A stretch of 64,000 nucleotides of DNA from Microcebus murinus (Eukaryota > Chordata > Mammalia > Primates > Cheirogaleidae): contig NC_134117.1 in assembly GCF_040939455.1 (NCBI RefSeq), positions 59,046,501-59,110,500 of the forward strand, in the 5' to 3' direction. This document shows, piece after piece, positions 36,501-47,372 of the stretch (within the stretch, counting starts at the first letter, position 1; every line of letters begins with the position of its first letter). The notes under the pieces were generated by a model. That model worked only from the letters and a program-made list of their open reading frames with translations. It was not told the origin of the DNA and searched no databases. The translations under genes and the position numbers were made by a program.

Positions 36501-37899
36501 TGGCTTGGCTACCACTCCAAGCATCATGTCCTAGCTCTGCAATTCAGATACTGTTTATGGGCCCAGGGCTAACAGGCAGTGTTTTCATTTGGCTTCAGTT
36601 TTTGCTCAAAAGACCTTTTAGGTTGTTCTTGCTGAATGTCCCAGGAATTTCTTCCAGAGCTTTGCTTGGCTTGGATATGACTGTTTGGGAGGTTTCTTGC
36701 TCTGCCCGGGTAGAATAATTAGGCTTTTGCTGATAACATCACTGTTTTCTCTACTGGTCCCAGAGGAGAATGTGGTGGCCAATGGTAGTTAGCTCTTGCT
36801 TTTATTGGGGTAGGGGAGAATGTGAATATTTTCCAGCTACATTCATCCAAAAATGAACCAAGAAAACCAGTAGCTAGCGTCCCCTTCTTACAGAGGGAGA
36901 AAGAACACAAGACAAGTTACAGAGACATGCTGACTTGGGTTAAAATTCCTCAACTCTGCAAACTTAATAACTATAATACTTTCAAATGTTACTTATTATC
37001 GAAGAACATAGTTCTCTTACATTTACCAAAAAAAAGGGTCAATACCGCCCATTCCAGAGGCTGGCTGGGAAGGTTAAATGATACGTGTTTAGCTGAGTGC
37101 TCTGATCACAGTAGTTCCCAGACAGATGTGAACTTCTTTTGTTCCTATGGACAGGCCAATACATTCTCACTTGGATCTTCTCCCCTTCTGGGGCAAAGTG
37201 ATAGCTAAATTGGTGTGAAACCATGACCTTCAGTACTGCTCTCAACTATCTCTAAGGCAGAAAACATCTGCCTTTTCTTTCATTCACCCTTTTAGAGACT
37301 GTTAGTCTATTTCCTGGAAATAGCATCAAGATAGTGGATAAACTGACCAATCTTTTTAAACCAGGCAAATTTTGCTCTTAAATATTTCATGAGAATTCAT
37401 TTTCATTTTCCAATTAGAGCAAAAGCTCTCTGACGGTAGGGACTGTGTCGTATGCCAATTCCCTAAACCCCACAGCAGTCAGGACAAAGCCAGACTGACC
37501 ACAGCCACCACCCCCCCCCTCACTGGTTGACTACAGAAAAAACAGAGGATGAAAGTTTCCATGATTAGGACAGTATGTGGCCTCCAATAACATGGGTGTT
37601 CACAAATTAAAGGACACATGGCAGTTAGCCAGTAATACAGAGCAGAGGGAAGGCAGCAAAAGCTATAACACTAAAGAAAAGGGCCAAAAAGATGTAGGGT
37701 TCATCTCCACTTTGGGTATATGGTGGATCTCCCCAGAAATAAATAATAGTGTGTTTTTAGAACTTTGAGAACCACCGAACTGAATCATCCCTCCCCAGCT
37801 GGATCAGCAAAACTGATTCTTATAGTTGTGTGAAGGTATAAGTTATATGTTATGCATTTTATAGTATTAGATAATATCTGTATTATATGTAAATATGCA
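36501..37899. other. Unique non-coding stretch with an L2 scrap
   Basis: An L2 3'-end phrase 'gctctctgacggtagggact' lies at about 37,426-37,446. A C10 run sits near 37,511-37,520. A 32-base block at 37,758-37,789 recurs at 39,442-39,473. No exon is recognised. Confidence 0.4.
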
Positions 37900-38130
37900 A
37901 TACAATACACCTGCTCTGTGCTGGGCACTATTCTACATGTTTTGCCTATATATTAATTCATTAGTTCTCCCAACTCCATGACAGAGGTACTATCATTACC
38001 ACCATCTTACAATGAGAAAACTGAAACCCACAGAGGTTAACGTGCCCCAAATCACAGACACGGTGAGCAGTGAGGCTAAGATTCAGATCCCCGCAGCCTG
38101 GCTCTGGTGCCCTCGCCCTGACCATTAGAC
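37900..38130 (-). repeat. MIR SINE, reverse orientation
   Basis: 'ctctgtgctgggcactattc', 'ttacaatgagaaaactgaaa', 'cccacagaggttaacgtgcc' and 'ccctgaccattagaccacag' mark a long minus-strand MIR. Confidence 0.92.
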
Positions 38131-40302
38131 CACAGTGCCTCTCAAGCAGGAATGGGAGGTGGGGGGTATGGAAAAGTGGGCCCCTCATCAGAATGGAACC
38201 TGGCAGAGAAGGCTTGCACACCTAAACAGATTCTGAAGAGACAGCCATTCAGCAAAAGAAGCCTGTAGCAGGAACAGGGGACTTCCCTGGCAGGAACAGA
38301 TGCAATGGGACAGCCCTCTTTAAGAAAAGAGCCGGTGACAACCCATCTGCTCCAGGAGCCAGACTGGAGCACCCCCTAAATAGAGACCTTGGTCTGAGAT
38401 GGGACTAACCCTCTGTTAACACGCTGAATAGCAGCAGTACATGCGGGCCCAGGAACACGCAGCTCTGGCAGACTGAAGACAAAGGAAATGGAAGAGGCTC
38501 GGGAGAGGTTCCAGAAAGCCTTGTTGAGTCTGCTTTGAGCGTCATTTCTTTAATGCACAAACTGCTAGGGGCAAGAGACAGCCAGCTTGCTCCCCGGCCC
38601 GGCAGCCCAAGCCCTGTGCTTGTTTACCATCGCTGAATAAAGCACTTCACCCTCCTCCCCAGCTCTGGCCCTGCTTGCTCCACCACAAACAGAATAAACC
38701 AGGCTCCCACTCGAGGTTGTCATCAAAAGCAGAGGGCACCAGCGTTCTCTCCTCAGCTCTGCAGCCCTCGTGGGCAACGTCCCCTCCTCCCTCCTTAAGC
38801 ATATCGGAATGAGCAATATTTGACTGTTGATTCTTTCATCTCTGCAGCTTTGAAAACCTCAAACGTCATATCGGATCTACAACAAAGAGCGGGGACTTCA
38901 GGGGTTGACAGCACGGCCATAATTAAAGACAACCATCAGTGAGCTGCCATGTTAAACAATGCCACGTTATAGCTGCTCCAAAACCAACTGTTTACCTTTC
39001 AGACATTTCTGTGGAAAGGTTTAAACAGGTGCGGTTTAAATTGTTTTCATAAAAGATATGCAAACAAGAGATAGGAACTTTTCTTCTCTCTAAGACAGGG
39101 TGTAATGTACAGCACGCTATTCCCATGCTAACAGCATCCAACTGATTTACTCAGGGGAAATAATCTCTGGTAACTGATAAGAATATGAATCGAAAAAATA
39201 GCACTGAAAATATTACGGGGATACAGGCAAAGACAGAATGGGAAACATGTCCCAAATTTCTAAAGTTCCCTCTGGTCCATGGACCTCAGTTTCCCCTTTT
39301 ATGAAATAGGAAGATTGAATTTCAAGCTCATGTTGACATGCAGGACCCTTTTTCCAGATCAAGTTCAATAGACAGAACAGGAAAACATAGAGGTTTTGAA
39401 GGGGGATCAGGGTCTCTCTTGCCATGTCCCCAAAAGACTTCTAGAACTTTGAGAACCACTGAACTGAATCATCTCTGTGAGTTCTTCTAGGAACCAGAAT
39501 TCTAGGGTTCGCAAGCATAAAAGAAGAAGAAGAAGAAGCTGTCAAATACTTTATTCCATCTTTGGTCTGCAGTGTTTTTCTCAATGTTCAGCATCTAAAT
39601 GGCACCGAATAAATGTGGTCCTGAGTTGATGAATAATAGAGGAAGTCTTAATCAGCTTCTGTGCTTCTCCTTGAGTTGTGGGTAGGGCTGACCATACCAA
39701 CAGCAAAGGGAAAAAGCAAGACATTAAAGCAAATTATAATCATCATCTGGTTTGCAAATCGAATTCCTCGGCCGGGTATTCACGGCAGGCTCGGTGTCCC
39801 GGCCCCCAGCAGGCCTGAGGGGAGCAGAGGGGATGTGCTCCCCACACTTTTCCTCTGCCTGGGAATCTCGTGCCAGCACCCCCGAGGCCTGTACTTGTCA
39901 TGTTTCCATGTCTCCTCATATGCTGGAGACCTCCAAGCTCCTGGAAAGTAAGACTATTCAGACAGCCAGGAACACTGCTGCCTCGGACGGTGCTGTAAGA
40001 ATTGCGGTGGGAACTAGAGGGATGTTCCATGGAGCCACCAAGAAAGGCTCCTCAGTGGGTTTTATGCATGGTTTTCCCCCATGCACAAGGGCTGCTCACC
40101 TCCTCACATGGACAACTCACATGTGGGGGGACCACAGGAGCCAGGATCATATTGGTTGTGGTTAAGGCCCCACATGGGACATCATGACTCATTATGTTGA
40201 CCATTGGTGGAATTTTCTGATACATGAGGAAGGGACACTGTACAGTAAGCACAATGAGCTGTCGCTTGTATTTTTTGCAGACCAAAGATCTTAAACATTT
40301 TT
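38131..40302. other. Unique stretch, candidate conserved non-coding block at 38.80-39.10 kb
   Basis: 38,800-39,100 has no known repeat and a dense set of factor-like words: 'gcagctttgaaaacctcaaa' (TCF-like CTTTGA), 'ggccataattaaagacaacc' (homeodomain TAATTA) and, at 39,020-39,040, TTTAAAC and GTTTAAA arms flanking an E-box/RUNX-like core. A GAA-rich run lies at 39,521-39,537. No exon is recognised. Confidence 0.4.
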
Positions 40303-40310
40303 AAGAGGAA

Positions 40311-40429
40311 GCCAGGTACAGTGGTGTGCGCCTATAGTCCCAGCCACTTGAGAGGATCGCTTGAGCCCAGGAGTTCAAATCCAGCCTGGGCAACATGGCA
40401 AGACCCTGTTTCTTTAAAATAAAAATTTG
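40311..40429 (+). repeat. 7SL-derived Alu monomer (FLAM-like)
   Basis: A single-arm 7SL-related SINE: 'gccaggtacagtggtgtgcg' at the start, a Pol III B-box-like GTTCAAATC at 40,373-40,381, then 'cagcctgggcaacatggcaa' and an A-rich tail. Flanked by the 9-base duplication taagaggaa (40,302-40,310 and 40,430-40,438), so the ends are well fixed. Confidence 0.88.
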
Positions 40430-40438
40430 TAAGAGGAA

Positions 40439-41619
40439 ACTCTCTAGTGCTTGTTTGGGACAGACCGAAAGAATTGCAAAGGCTGAATCTGACTTCCTTC
40501 TATAAAAACAACGTGGAGAAGAATCCTTGACTGGACAGACCCTCCCAGTAGGGCCCACAAAATCTCCAAACCACAAAGCGCCTCACTTCTCTGCAAGAAA
40601 AGTTGATGTCCAGTTAGTTCTAATTGGCTAGAACAGAGCTGAGTGAAGGCAGATAAAACAAAAACGCTTCCTGACTGAGGCTGGGCCACGCGGTCCTCCG
40701 ACTGCTGACATCATTCTTGAGAGACGCCAGCTTGGAGAGCTCCATTTCGCAAACAATGACCCTTTATGGAGAGCTTTCATCCCTGCTTAAGTTCTAAAAA
40801 TCAAAGAGCCAATATGTCTGAGCTGGAGAAAGCTCCCCTCAAGAATCTGGGAAAACTGCCTTGGGTGGGTTGTATTTAGTGGTAATATTTTCTCCTTTAA
40901 CTTGTCAGGTTGTCTTGCTGTTTTCAGAATGAAACCAGATATAAATAAAGCCAGGAAAAAAAAAAAAGTGTTTGAGATAGGCTACTGATCGCTGGTTTAT
41001 TTTCTGAGTTGAGAAGCCACCCGGCTTTCCTAGCATGGTTACATTATGGTAATATGCTTTGTCATAAATTTACTACATCCTTCTGCTTGTCTATAAAACA
41101 GTCTGCTCCTCATCTTTCTAAACTTGGCCTGCATACAGAACTTTTAACTTAAAATATCTAACAATATGTCATATCCACCAGACACATGACAGCTATTTCT
41201 AAGATACATAATATTATTAATTGTTTTTGAACATAATTGAACTGTTATGAATCCAAAAAGTATAAAAATGACACTTAGCCATCAACAGTTCTTGAAGCAT
41301 TATATACACAAAAGAAGAAATACTAACAAGTCCAACAGTACTCATAATTTCAAAATTATACCCTTTGAAGCCGAAATAACATTAAGAGAAACAAGAAGGA
41401 TGTAAGAACTTAAAAATAAAATGTTAATGCTTGAAAACACTAAACTTGCCTTCTGATAAAAATTAAGTGTGAGCTAAATTATTTTTTATGTTTTCAGAAC
41501 TGTCAAACAATGTGCTGTCTCCTTAAACTGTTCTAACAGATAGGGCTGGAGCGTGCGAAGAGGATCTGGAAGATTCGTGCAGTGTGGAGAGGGTAAGCAC
41601 TCACAGAGACTTCAGTTCA
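40439..41619. other. Unique, partly AT-rich non-coding stretch
   Basis: An A12 tract at about 40,956-40,968 follows 'cagatataaataaagccagg', which looks like a poly(A) signal plus tail. The upstream sequence (40,700-40,950) could therefore be an old plus-strand retrocopy, but I recognise no gene in it. Confidence 0.35.
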
Positions 41620-41766
41620 CTCCAACTCACTTAGAATATACTGAGCACCTCCTACATGCTCATGCAGATTAAGCCTTAAAGGAGCTTGCACACTCAACGA
41701 GGAGACAAGAGGCGCACAAAATTTTAAAGTAATGAAGCACAACTACCTTTGGATAAATGCCCAAAT
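41620..41766 (-). repeat. L2 LINE 3' scrap, reverse orientation, interrupted by the young L1
   Basis: 'atactgagcacctcctacat', 'taaaggagcttgcacactca' and 'acgaggagacaagaggcgca' are minus-strand L2-like words just before the left target-site duplication. Confidence 0.55.
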
Positions 41767-42208
41767 AAAAGTTCTGGTCAAGATCCCCTGCACCGAGGGC
41801 TAGCATTGCCCGGGGCACAGAAGGGTTATACATGAACAGCCTACTGAGGTGTGTGTGCCTCCAGGGGCGGATCAGCATCCCAGAGGGCAACCCTCCTCCC
41901 AGGAGGAGGCCGTGTGCCCAACCCAGGTGGCATTCCTGTGCAGGGAACCTCCCCGCCGGCATCACAGTCCGGGGAGGCCTGGTGGCTTGTGGTCTGGCCT
42001 GCTGGCAGAGGCCCAGGAGTAGCTGCGGAGTTGGGGAGGGTGGAAAGAAGCGAGGCCCGCTCCAGACTGCCGGTCTCAGACAGCCCCACCCCCACACCCA
42101 GACTTTCTGGCTAGGCGGGACCATTCCAGCCCCACCCTGACAGCTTTTCCTGGAAGCAGAGAACAGAACTTGGACCCCTACTAACGGCCTGAGGGCAGGC
42201 TTACCCAA
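41669..42208 (-). other. Antisense open frame across the L1 5' UTR into flanking DNA
   Basis: A 179-codon frame starts with ATG inside the L1 5' UTR on the antisense strand and crosses the 5' junction (41,781), ending about 110 bases into host sequence. Human L1s carry an antisense 5' UTR frame (ORF0) that can join flanking exons, so the arrangement is of interest. The sequence is not visibly related to ORF0, and GC-rich DNA yields long frames by chance. No domain is recognised. Confidence 0.25.
41767..41780. repeat. Left target-site duplication of the L1
   Basis: aaaagttctggtca, repeated exactly at 47,601-47,614. On the bottom strand the junction reads TTTT/AT, close to the L1 endonuclease preference TTTT/AA. 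Confidence 0.95.
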
Positions 42209-42455
42209 CCCAGTTCCACCCAGAACAAGAGCTGATAACAGGACACAAAATCAATAGCATAGCCTGTTCCTCCAAGCAAACGCCACCTACTGACAGGGAC
42301 GGCATCTTGCACAGCCTTTTCACGGCACCCACTGACTCAATATACAGGAAGTGGTCCAATTTCACCCACAGACACCACCTAACGCCTCAGAAACTGAACA
42401 AGGTGTGTGAATACCCAAACAATAACCAAAAGGAAAGAAACAACAACTGATAGAC
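41781..42455 (+). promoter_or_regulatory. L1 5' UTR / internal promoter
   Basis: By analogy with known L1s this segment should hold the internal Pol II promoter. It is GC-rich and relatively CpG-rich between 41,790 and 42,120, in contrast with the A-rich body. It does not resemble the human L1 5' UTR that I know, consistent with independent replacement of L1 5' ends in different mammals. The last 80 bases before ORF1 are A-rich. Promoter activity is inferred, not shown. Confidence 0.7.
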
Positions 42456-43538
42456 ATGGGAAGAAATCAACAAAAGAACTCAGGAAATATGAAAAACCAA
42501 ACGGAAAACACACCCCCAAAGAGGAGCACCAGCCCCCTAGAAACGGACACCAACCAAAATCAGGCAACCAATATGACAGAAGAGGAATTTCGTATGTGGA
42601 TCATAAGAACACTCACCCAGCTGCAACAACAACTCAATAACCAACACAAAGAAACCACAAAAAGCCTCCAGGATATGGAAAAAGAAATAGACACAATGAA
42701 GAAAAGTTTAACCGAACTCCTGGAAATGAAGAATCAATTCAAGGAACTACAAAATACAGTGGAAAGTCTCAAGAACAGGGTAGATCAAACAGAAGAAAGA
42801 ATCTCAGAGCTTGAAGATAACACCCTCCAATTAAATAAATTAGTCAGAGAAATAGAGCAGAGAAACGAGAGAAAAGAGCAAAGCCTACAAGAGCTGTGGG
42901 ATTATGTGAAGAAACCTAATGTGAGGGTCATAGGCTTACCAGAAGGGGAAGAAGACAACACTCAAGGGTTGGACAAGCTGTTTGAAGATATAATAGAGGA
43001 AAATTTCCCAGGCCTTGCTCAAAATCTTGATATACAAGTACAAGAAGCTCAGAGGGCCCCTGGGAGATTCAACGCAAACAGGAAGACGTCACGACATGCA
43101 GTCATCAGACTGACCAAAGTATCAACTAAAGAGGCCCTTCTAAGAGCTGTAAGACAAAAGAAGCAAGTAACATACAAGGGAAAGCCAATTCAAATAACAT
43201 CAGACTTCTCTAATGAGACTTTACAAGCAAGGAGAGACTGGGGCCTCATTCTCACTCTTTTGAAACAAAACAATGCCCAGCCTAGAATATTATTCCCTGC
43301 AAAACTAAGCTTCGTATATGAAGGAGAAATAAAAACATTCTCAGACAAGCAAAGGCTCAGAGAATTCACCAAGACAAGACCAGCCCTACAAGAAGTACTT
43401 AAAACAGCGTTACACACGGAACATCATAATAATAACCCACGAATACAAAAACAACCAAAACCCAAAGATATTAAAGGCCAGATATTACAATGGCTCAAGA
43501 CAGAAATCATAGCAACAACTTCCAACCCAACAGAATGA
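42456..43538 (+). CDS. L1 ORF1p, RNA-binding trimeric coiled-coil protein (intact)
   Basis: A full-length 360-residue frame. ORF1p is the cytoplasmic nucleic-acid chaperone that coats L1 RNA in the retrotransposition RNP. Seen here: a polar N-terminus (1-40); a heptad-rich coiled coil (about 45-150, including MEKEIDTMKKSLTELLEMKN); an RRM beginning near NVRVIGLPEG (155-164) with RHAVIRLTKV (213-222); and a C-terminal domain with YKGKPIQIT (240-248), QARRDWG (257-263) and PAKLSF (281-286). RPALQEVLKTALH (308-320) is close to where human ORF1p ends, so about 20 further residues form a C-terminal extension. The start ATG at 42,456 has G at +4, and upstream in-frame extension is not needed. Human ORF1p has 338 residues. 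The stop TGA overlaps the ORF2 start. Confidence 0.95.
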   Translation: MGRNQQKNSGNMKNQTENTPPKRSTSPLETDTNQNQATNMTEEEFRMWIIRTLTQLQQQLNNQHKETTKSLQDMEKEIDTMKKSLTELLEMKNQFKELQNTVESLKNRVDQTEERISELEDNTLQLNKLVREIEQRNERKEQSLQELWDYVKKPNVRVIGLPEGEEDNTQGLDKLFEDIIEENFPGLAQNLDIQVQEAQRAPGRFNANRKTSRHAVIRLTKVSTKEALLRAVRQKKQVTYKGKPIQITSDFSNETLQARRDWGLILTLLKQNNAQPRILFPAKLSFVYEGEIKTFSDKQRLREFTKTRPALQEVLKTALHTEHHNNNPRIQKQPKPKDIKGQILQWLKTEIIATTSNPTE

Positions 43539-46500
43539 ACAGTAATCTACCTTACCTATCAGTTCTCTCAATAAATGTGAATGGCTTAAACTCTCCACTC
43601 AAGAGACATAGGCTGGCTGAATGGATAAGAAAATACAGGCCACGTATATGCTGTCTTCAGGAAACACATCTAACCTGCAAGGATGCATATAGACTAAAAA
43701 TAAAAGGGTGGATCAATATTCCAAGCAAACAGAAGCCAAAAGAAGGCTGGTGTGGCAGTTCTAATTTCAGACGATTTAGTTTTTAAAGCAACAAAAGTAG
43801 TGAAAGACAAAGAGGGTCATTATATAATGGTGAAGGGCACAGTTCAACAAGAAGAGATAACAATTTTAAATACATATGCACCCAACTTAGGTGCACCCAG
43901 ATTCATAAAGCAAACCTTACTGGAGCTAAGCAAATGGATTAATAGCAACTCCATAATCGCCGGAGATTTCAACACCCCACTGACGGCACGAGACAGATCC
44001 TCCAAACAGAAAATTAATAAAGAAATAATGGACTTAAACAAAACTCTAGAACAATTGGGTCTGACAGACATCTACAGAACATTCTACCCAAAATCCACTG
44101 AATATACGTTCTTCTCATCAGCTCACGGGACATTCTCTAAGATTGACCATATCCTAGGACACAAAGAAAATCTCAAGAAATTAAAAAAAATAGAAATCAT
44201 ACCATGTACCTTCTCAGATCACAGTGGAATAAAAGTAGAAATCAACCCTAACAGAAACTCACATTTCTACACAAAAATGTGGAAATTAAACAACCTCCTA
44301 CTAAATGATTATTTCATAAATGAAGAAATCAAGACGGAAATAAAAAAGTACTATGAAGAAAACGACAATGGAGAGACAAGTTATCAACTCCTCTGGGACA
44401 CAGCTAAAGCAGTTCTGAGAGGAAAGTTTATCTCCATAAATGCCTATAACCAAAAGACAAGAAGATCACAAATAGACAATCTAATGAAATGACTCAAAGA
44501 GCTGGAAAAAGAAGAACAGACCAACCCCAAACCCAGCAGAAGAAGTAAAATCAACAAGATCAAATCAGAACTAAACGAAATTGAAAACAGGGAAGCTATT
44601 CAGGAGATTAATAAAACAAAAAGTTGGTTCTTTGAAAAAATAAACAAAATTGACACACCATTGGCTAAGCTAATGAAAAGCAGAAAAGAGAAATCTCTAA
44701 TAAGCTCCATCAGGAATAAAAAAGGAGATATCACAACTGATCCCAAAGAGATACAAGATACAATTTATGAATACTACAAAAATCTTTATGCACACAAACT
44801 GGAAAATGTGGAGGAAATGGACAAATTTCTAGAAACACACAGCCTCCCTAGGCTCAACCAGGAAGAAATAAATTCCCTGAACAGACCAATCTCAACAGCT
44901 GAAATAGAAACAGCAATTAAAAATCTCCCTAAAAAGAAAAGTCCCGGTCCAGATGGCTTCACACCCGAATTTTATCACACTTACAAAGAAGAACTAGTAC
45001 CTATCTTGCAGAAACTATTCCACAAAATCGAGAAGAACGGAAACCTCCCCGACACCTTTTATGAAGCGAATATTACTCTGATACCAAAACCAGGAAAGGA
45101 TGCAACAAAAAAAGAAAACTACAGACCAATATCCCTAATGAATATAGATGCAAAAATTTTCAACAAAATCTTAGCTAACCGAATCCAGACACTTATCAAA
45201 AAAATAATCCACCACGACCAAGTGGGCTTCATCCCAGGCATGCAGGGATGGTTCAACATTCGTAAATCTATAAATGCAATTCACCACATAAACAGAAGCA
45301 AAAACAAAGACCACATGATTCTTTCAACAGACACAGAAAAAGCTTTTGACAAAATTCAACACCCTTTCATGATACGAACACTTAAGAAAATAGGCATAGA
45401 AGAGACATACCTAAAAATGATACAAGCCATATATGACAGACCCATAGCCAACATCATACTGAATGGGGAAAAATTGAAATCATTCCCACTTAGAACTGGA
45501 ACCAGACAAGGCTACCCACTATCTCCACTTCTGTTCAACATAGTGCTGGAAGTCTTGGCTACAGCAATCAGACAGGAAAATGGAATCAAAGGTATCCAAA
45601 TAGGGGCAGAAGAGATCAAACTTTCACTGTTTGCTGATGATATGATATTGTATCTAGAAAACCCCAAAGATTCAACCAAGAAACTCCTGGAACTGATCAA
45701 TGAATTTAGTAAAGTCTCAGGATACAAAATCAATACACAGAAATCAGAGGCATTCATATACGCCAACAACAATCTAATTGAGAACCAAATCAAAGACTCA
45801 ATTCCCTTCACAATAGCAACAAAGAAATTAAAGTACCCAGGAATATACTTAACCAAGGACGTAAAAGACCTCTACAGGGAGAACTATGAAACACTGAGGA
45901 AGGAAATAGCCGAGGATGTAAACAGATGGAAATCCATACCATGCTCGTGGATCGGCAGACTCAATATCATCAAAATGTCTATACTACCCAAACTACCCAA
46001 ACTGATCTACAGATTCAATGCAATACCTATTAAAATCCCATCAGCATTCTTCACAGATATAGAAAAAATACTTTTACGCTTCGTATGGAACCAAAGAAGA
46101 CCCCGAATATCAAGAGCAATTCTAGGCAACAAAAACAAAATGGCAGGCATTAATATGCCAGATATCAAACTATACTACAAAGCTGTAGTAATTAAAACAA
46201 TATGGTATTGGCACAAAAATAGGAATATTGACCAGTGGAACAGATGTGAGAATCCTGATATAAAACTATCCTCATATAGCCATCTAATCTTTGACAAAGC
46301 AGACAAAAATATACGCTGGGGAAAAGAATCCCTTTTCAATAAATGGTGCTGGGAAAACTGGATAGCCACCTGTAGAAGGCTAAAACAGGACCCACACCTT
46401 TCACCTCTCACAAAAACCAACTCATGCTGGATAACAGACTTAAACCTAAGATATGAAACTATTAGAACTCTAGAGGAAAAAGTTGGAAACACTCTCCTAG

Positions 46501-47372
46501 ACATCGGCCTGGGCAAAGAGTTTATGAAGAAGTCCCCAAAGGCAATCACAGCAGCAACAAAAATAAATAAATGGGACATGATCAAACTACAAAGCTTCTG
46601 CACAGCCAAAGAAATAGTCATGAAAGTAAACAGACAACCTATAGAATGGGAGAAAATTTTTACATCCTATGCATCCGATAAGGGACTGATAACTAGAATA
46701 TACTTAGAACTCACGAAAATCAGGAAGAAAAAATCAAATAACTCCATTAAAAAGTGGGCAAAGGACTTGAACAGAAACTTTTCTAAAGAAGACAGAAGAA
46801 TGGCCAACAAATATATGAAAAAATGCTCAACATCTCTAATCATCAGGGAAATGCAAATCAAAACCACAATGAGATATCACTTAACGCCAGTGAGAATGGC
46901 CTTTATCAAAAAATCTCCAAACAATAAATGCTGGCGTGGATGCGGAGAGAGAGGAACACTCCTACACTGCTGGTGGGACTGCAAACTAGTTCAAACTCTG
47001 TGGAAAGCAATATGGAGATATCTTAAAGCGATACAAGTGATTCTACCATTTGATCCAGCAATCCCATTGCTGGGCATCTACCCAAATGATCCAGTGACAC
47101 TCTACAAAAAAGACACCTGCACTCGAATGATTATAGCAGCACAATTCATAATCGCAAGGCTGAGGAAACAGCCCAAGTGCCCATCAATCCAAGAATGGAT
47201 TAATAAAATGTGGTATATGTATACCATGGAGTACTATTCAGCTCTAAGAAACAATGGTGACATAGCACATCTTGTATTTTCCTGGTTAGAGCTGGAACCC
47301 ATACTACTAAGTGAAGTTTCCCAAGAATGGAAAAACAAGCACCACATGTACTCACCAGCAAACTGGTATTAA
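43535..47372 (+). pseudogene. L1 ORF2p, endonuclease and reverse transcriptase, with one frameshift and one stop
   Basis: ORF2p nicks target DNA and reverse-transcribes L1 RNA in place. The frame begins MNSNLPYLSVLSINVNGLNS at the ATGA overlap. Endonuclease motifs are visible: N in INVNG, E in QETHL, TYAP, D and N in GDFNTP (near 43,960), and SDH in TFSDHSG. The reading frame changes between about 43,730 and 43,750, inside the endonuclease, and a TGA follows at 44,490-44,492. From 44,493 the frame is open to the TAA at 47,370-47,372. That part holds the reverse transcriptase ([22 protein letters not shown] active site at 45,630-45,641) and the Cys-rich C-terminus in C-X3-C-X7-H-X4-C spacing (46,929-46,982). 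As it stands no full ORF2p can be made. The lesions appear recent, since the rest is uninterrupted. Confidence 0.95.

Noticed and set aside
40441..40968. Possible processed pseudogene before an A12 tract with an AATAAA-like word
   Set aside because: No parent sequence recognised and no target-site duplication visible, so not called.
45512..46867. Several minus-strand frames within the L1
   Set aside because: They are antisense shadows of ORF2.
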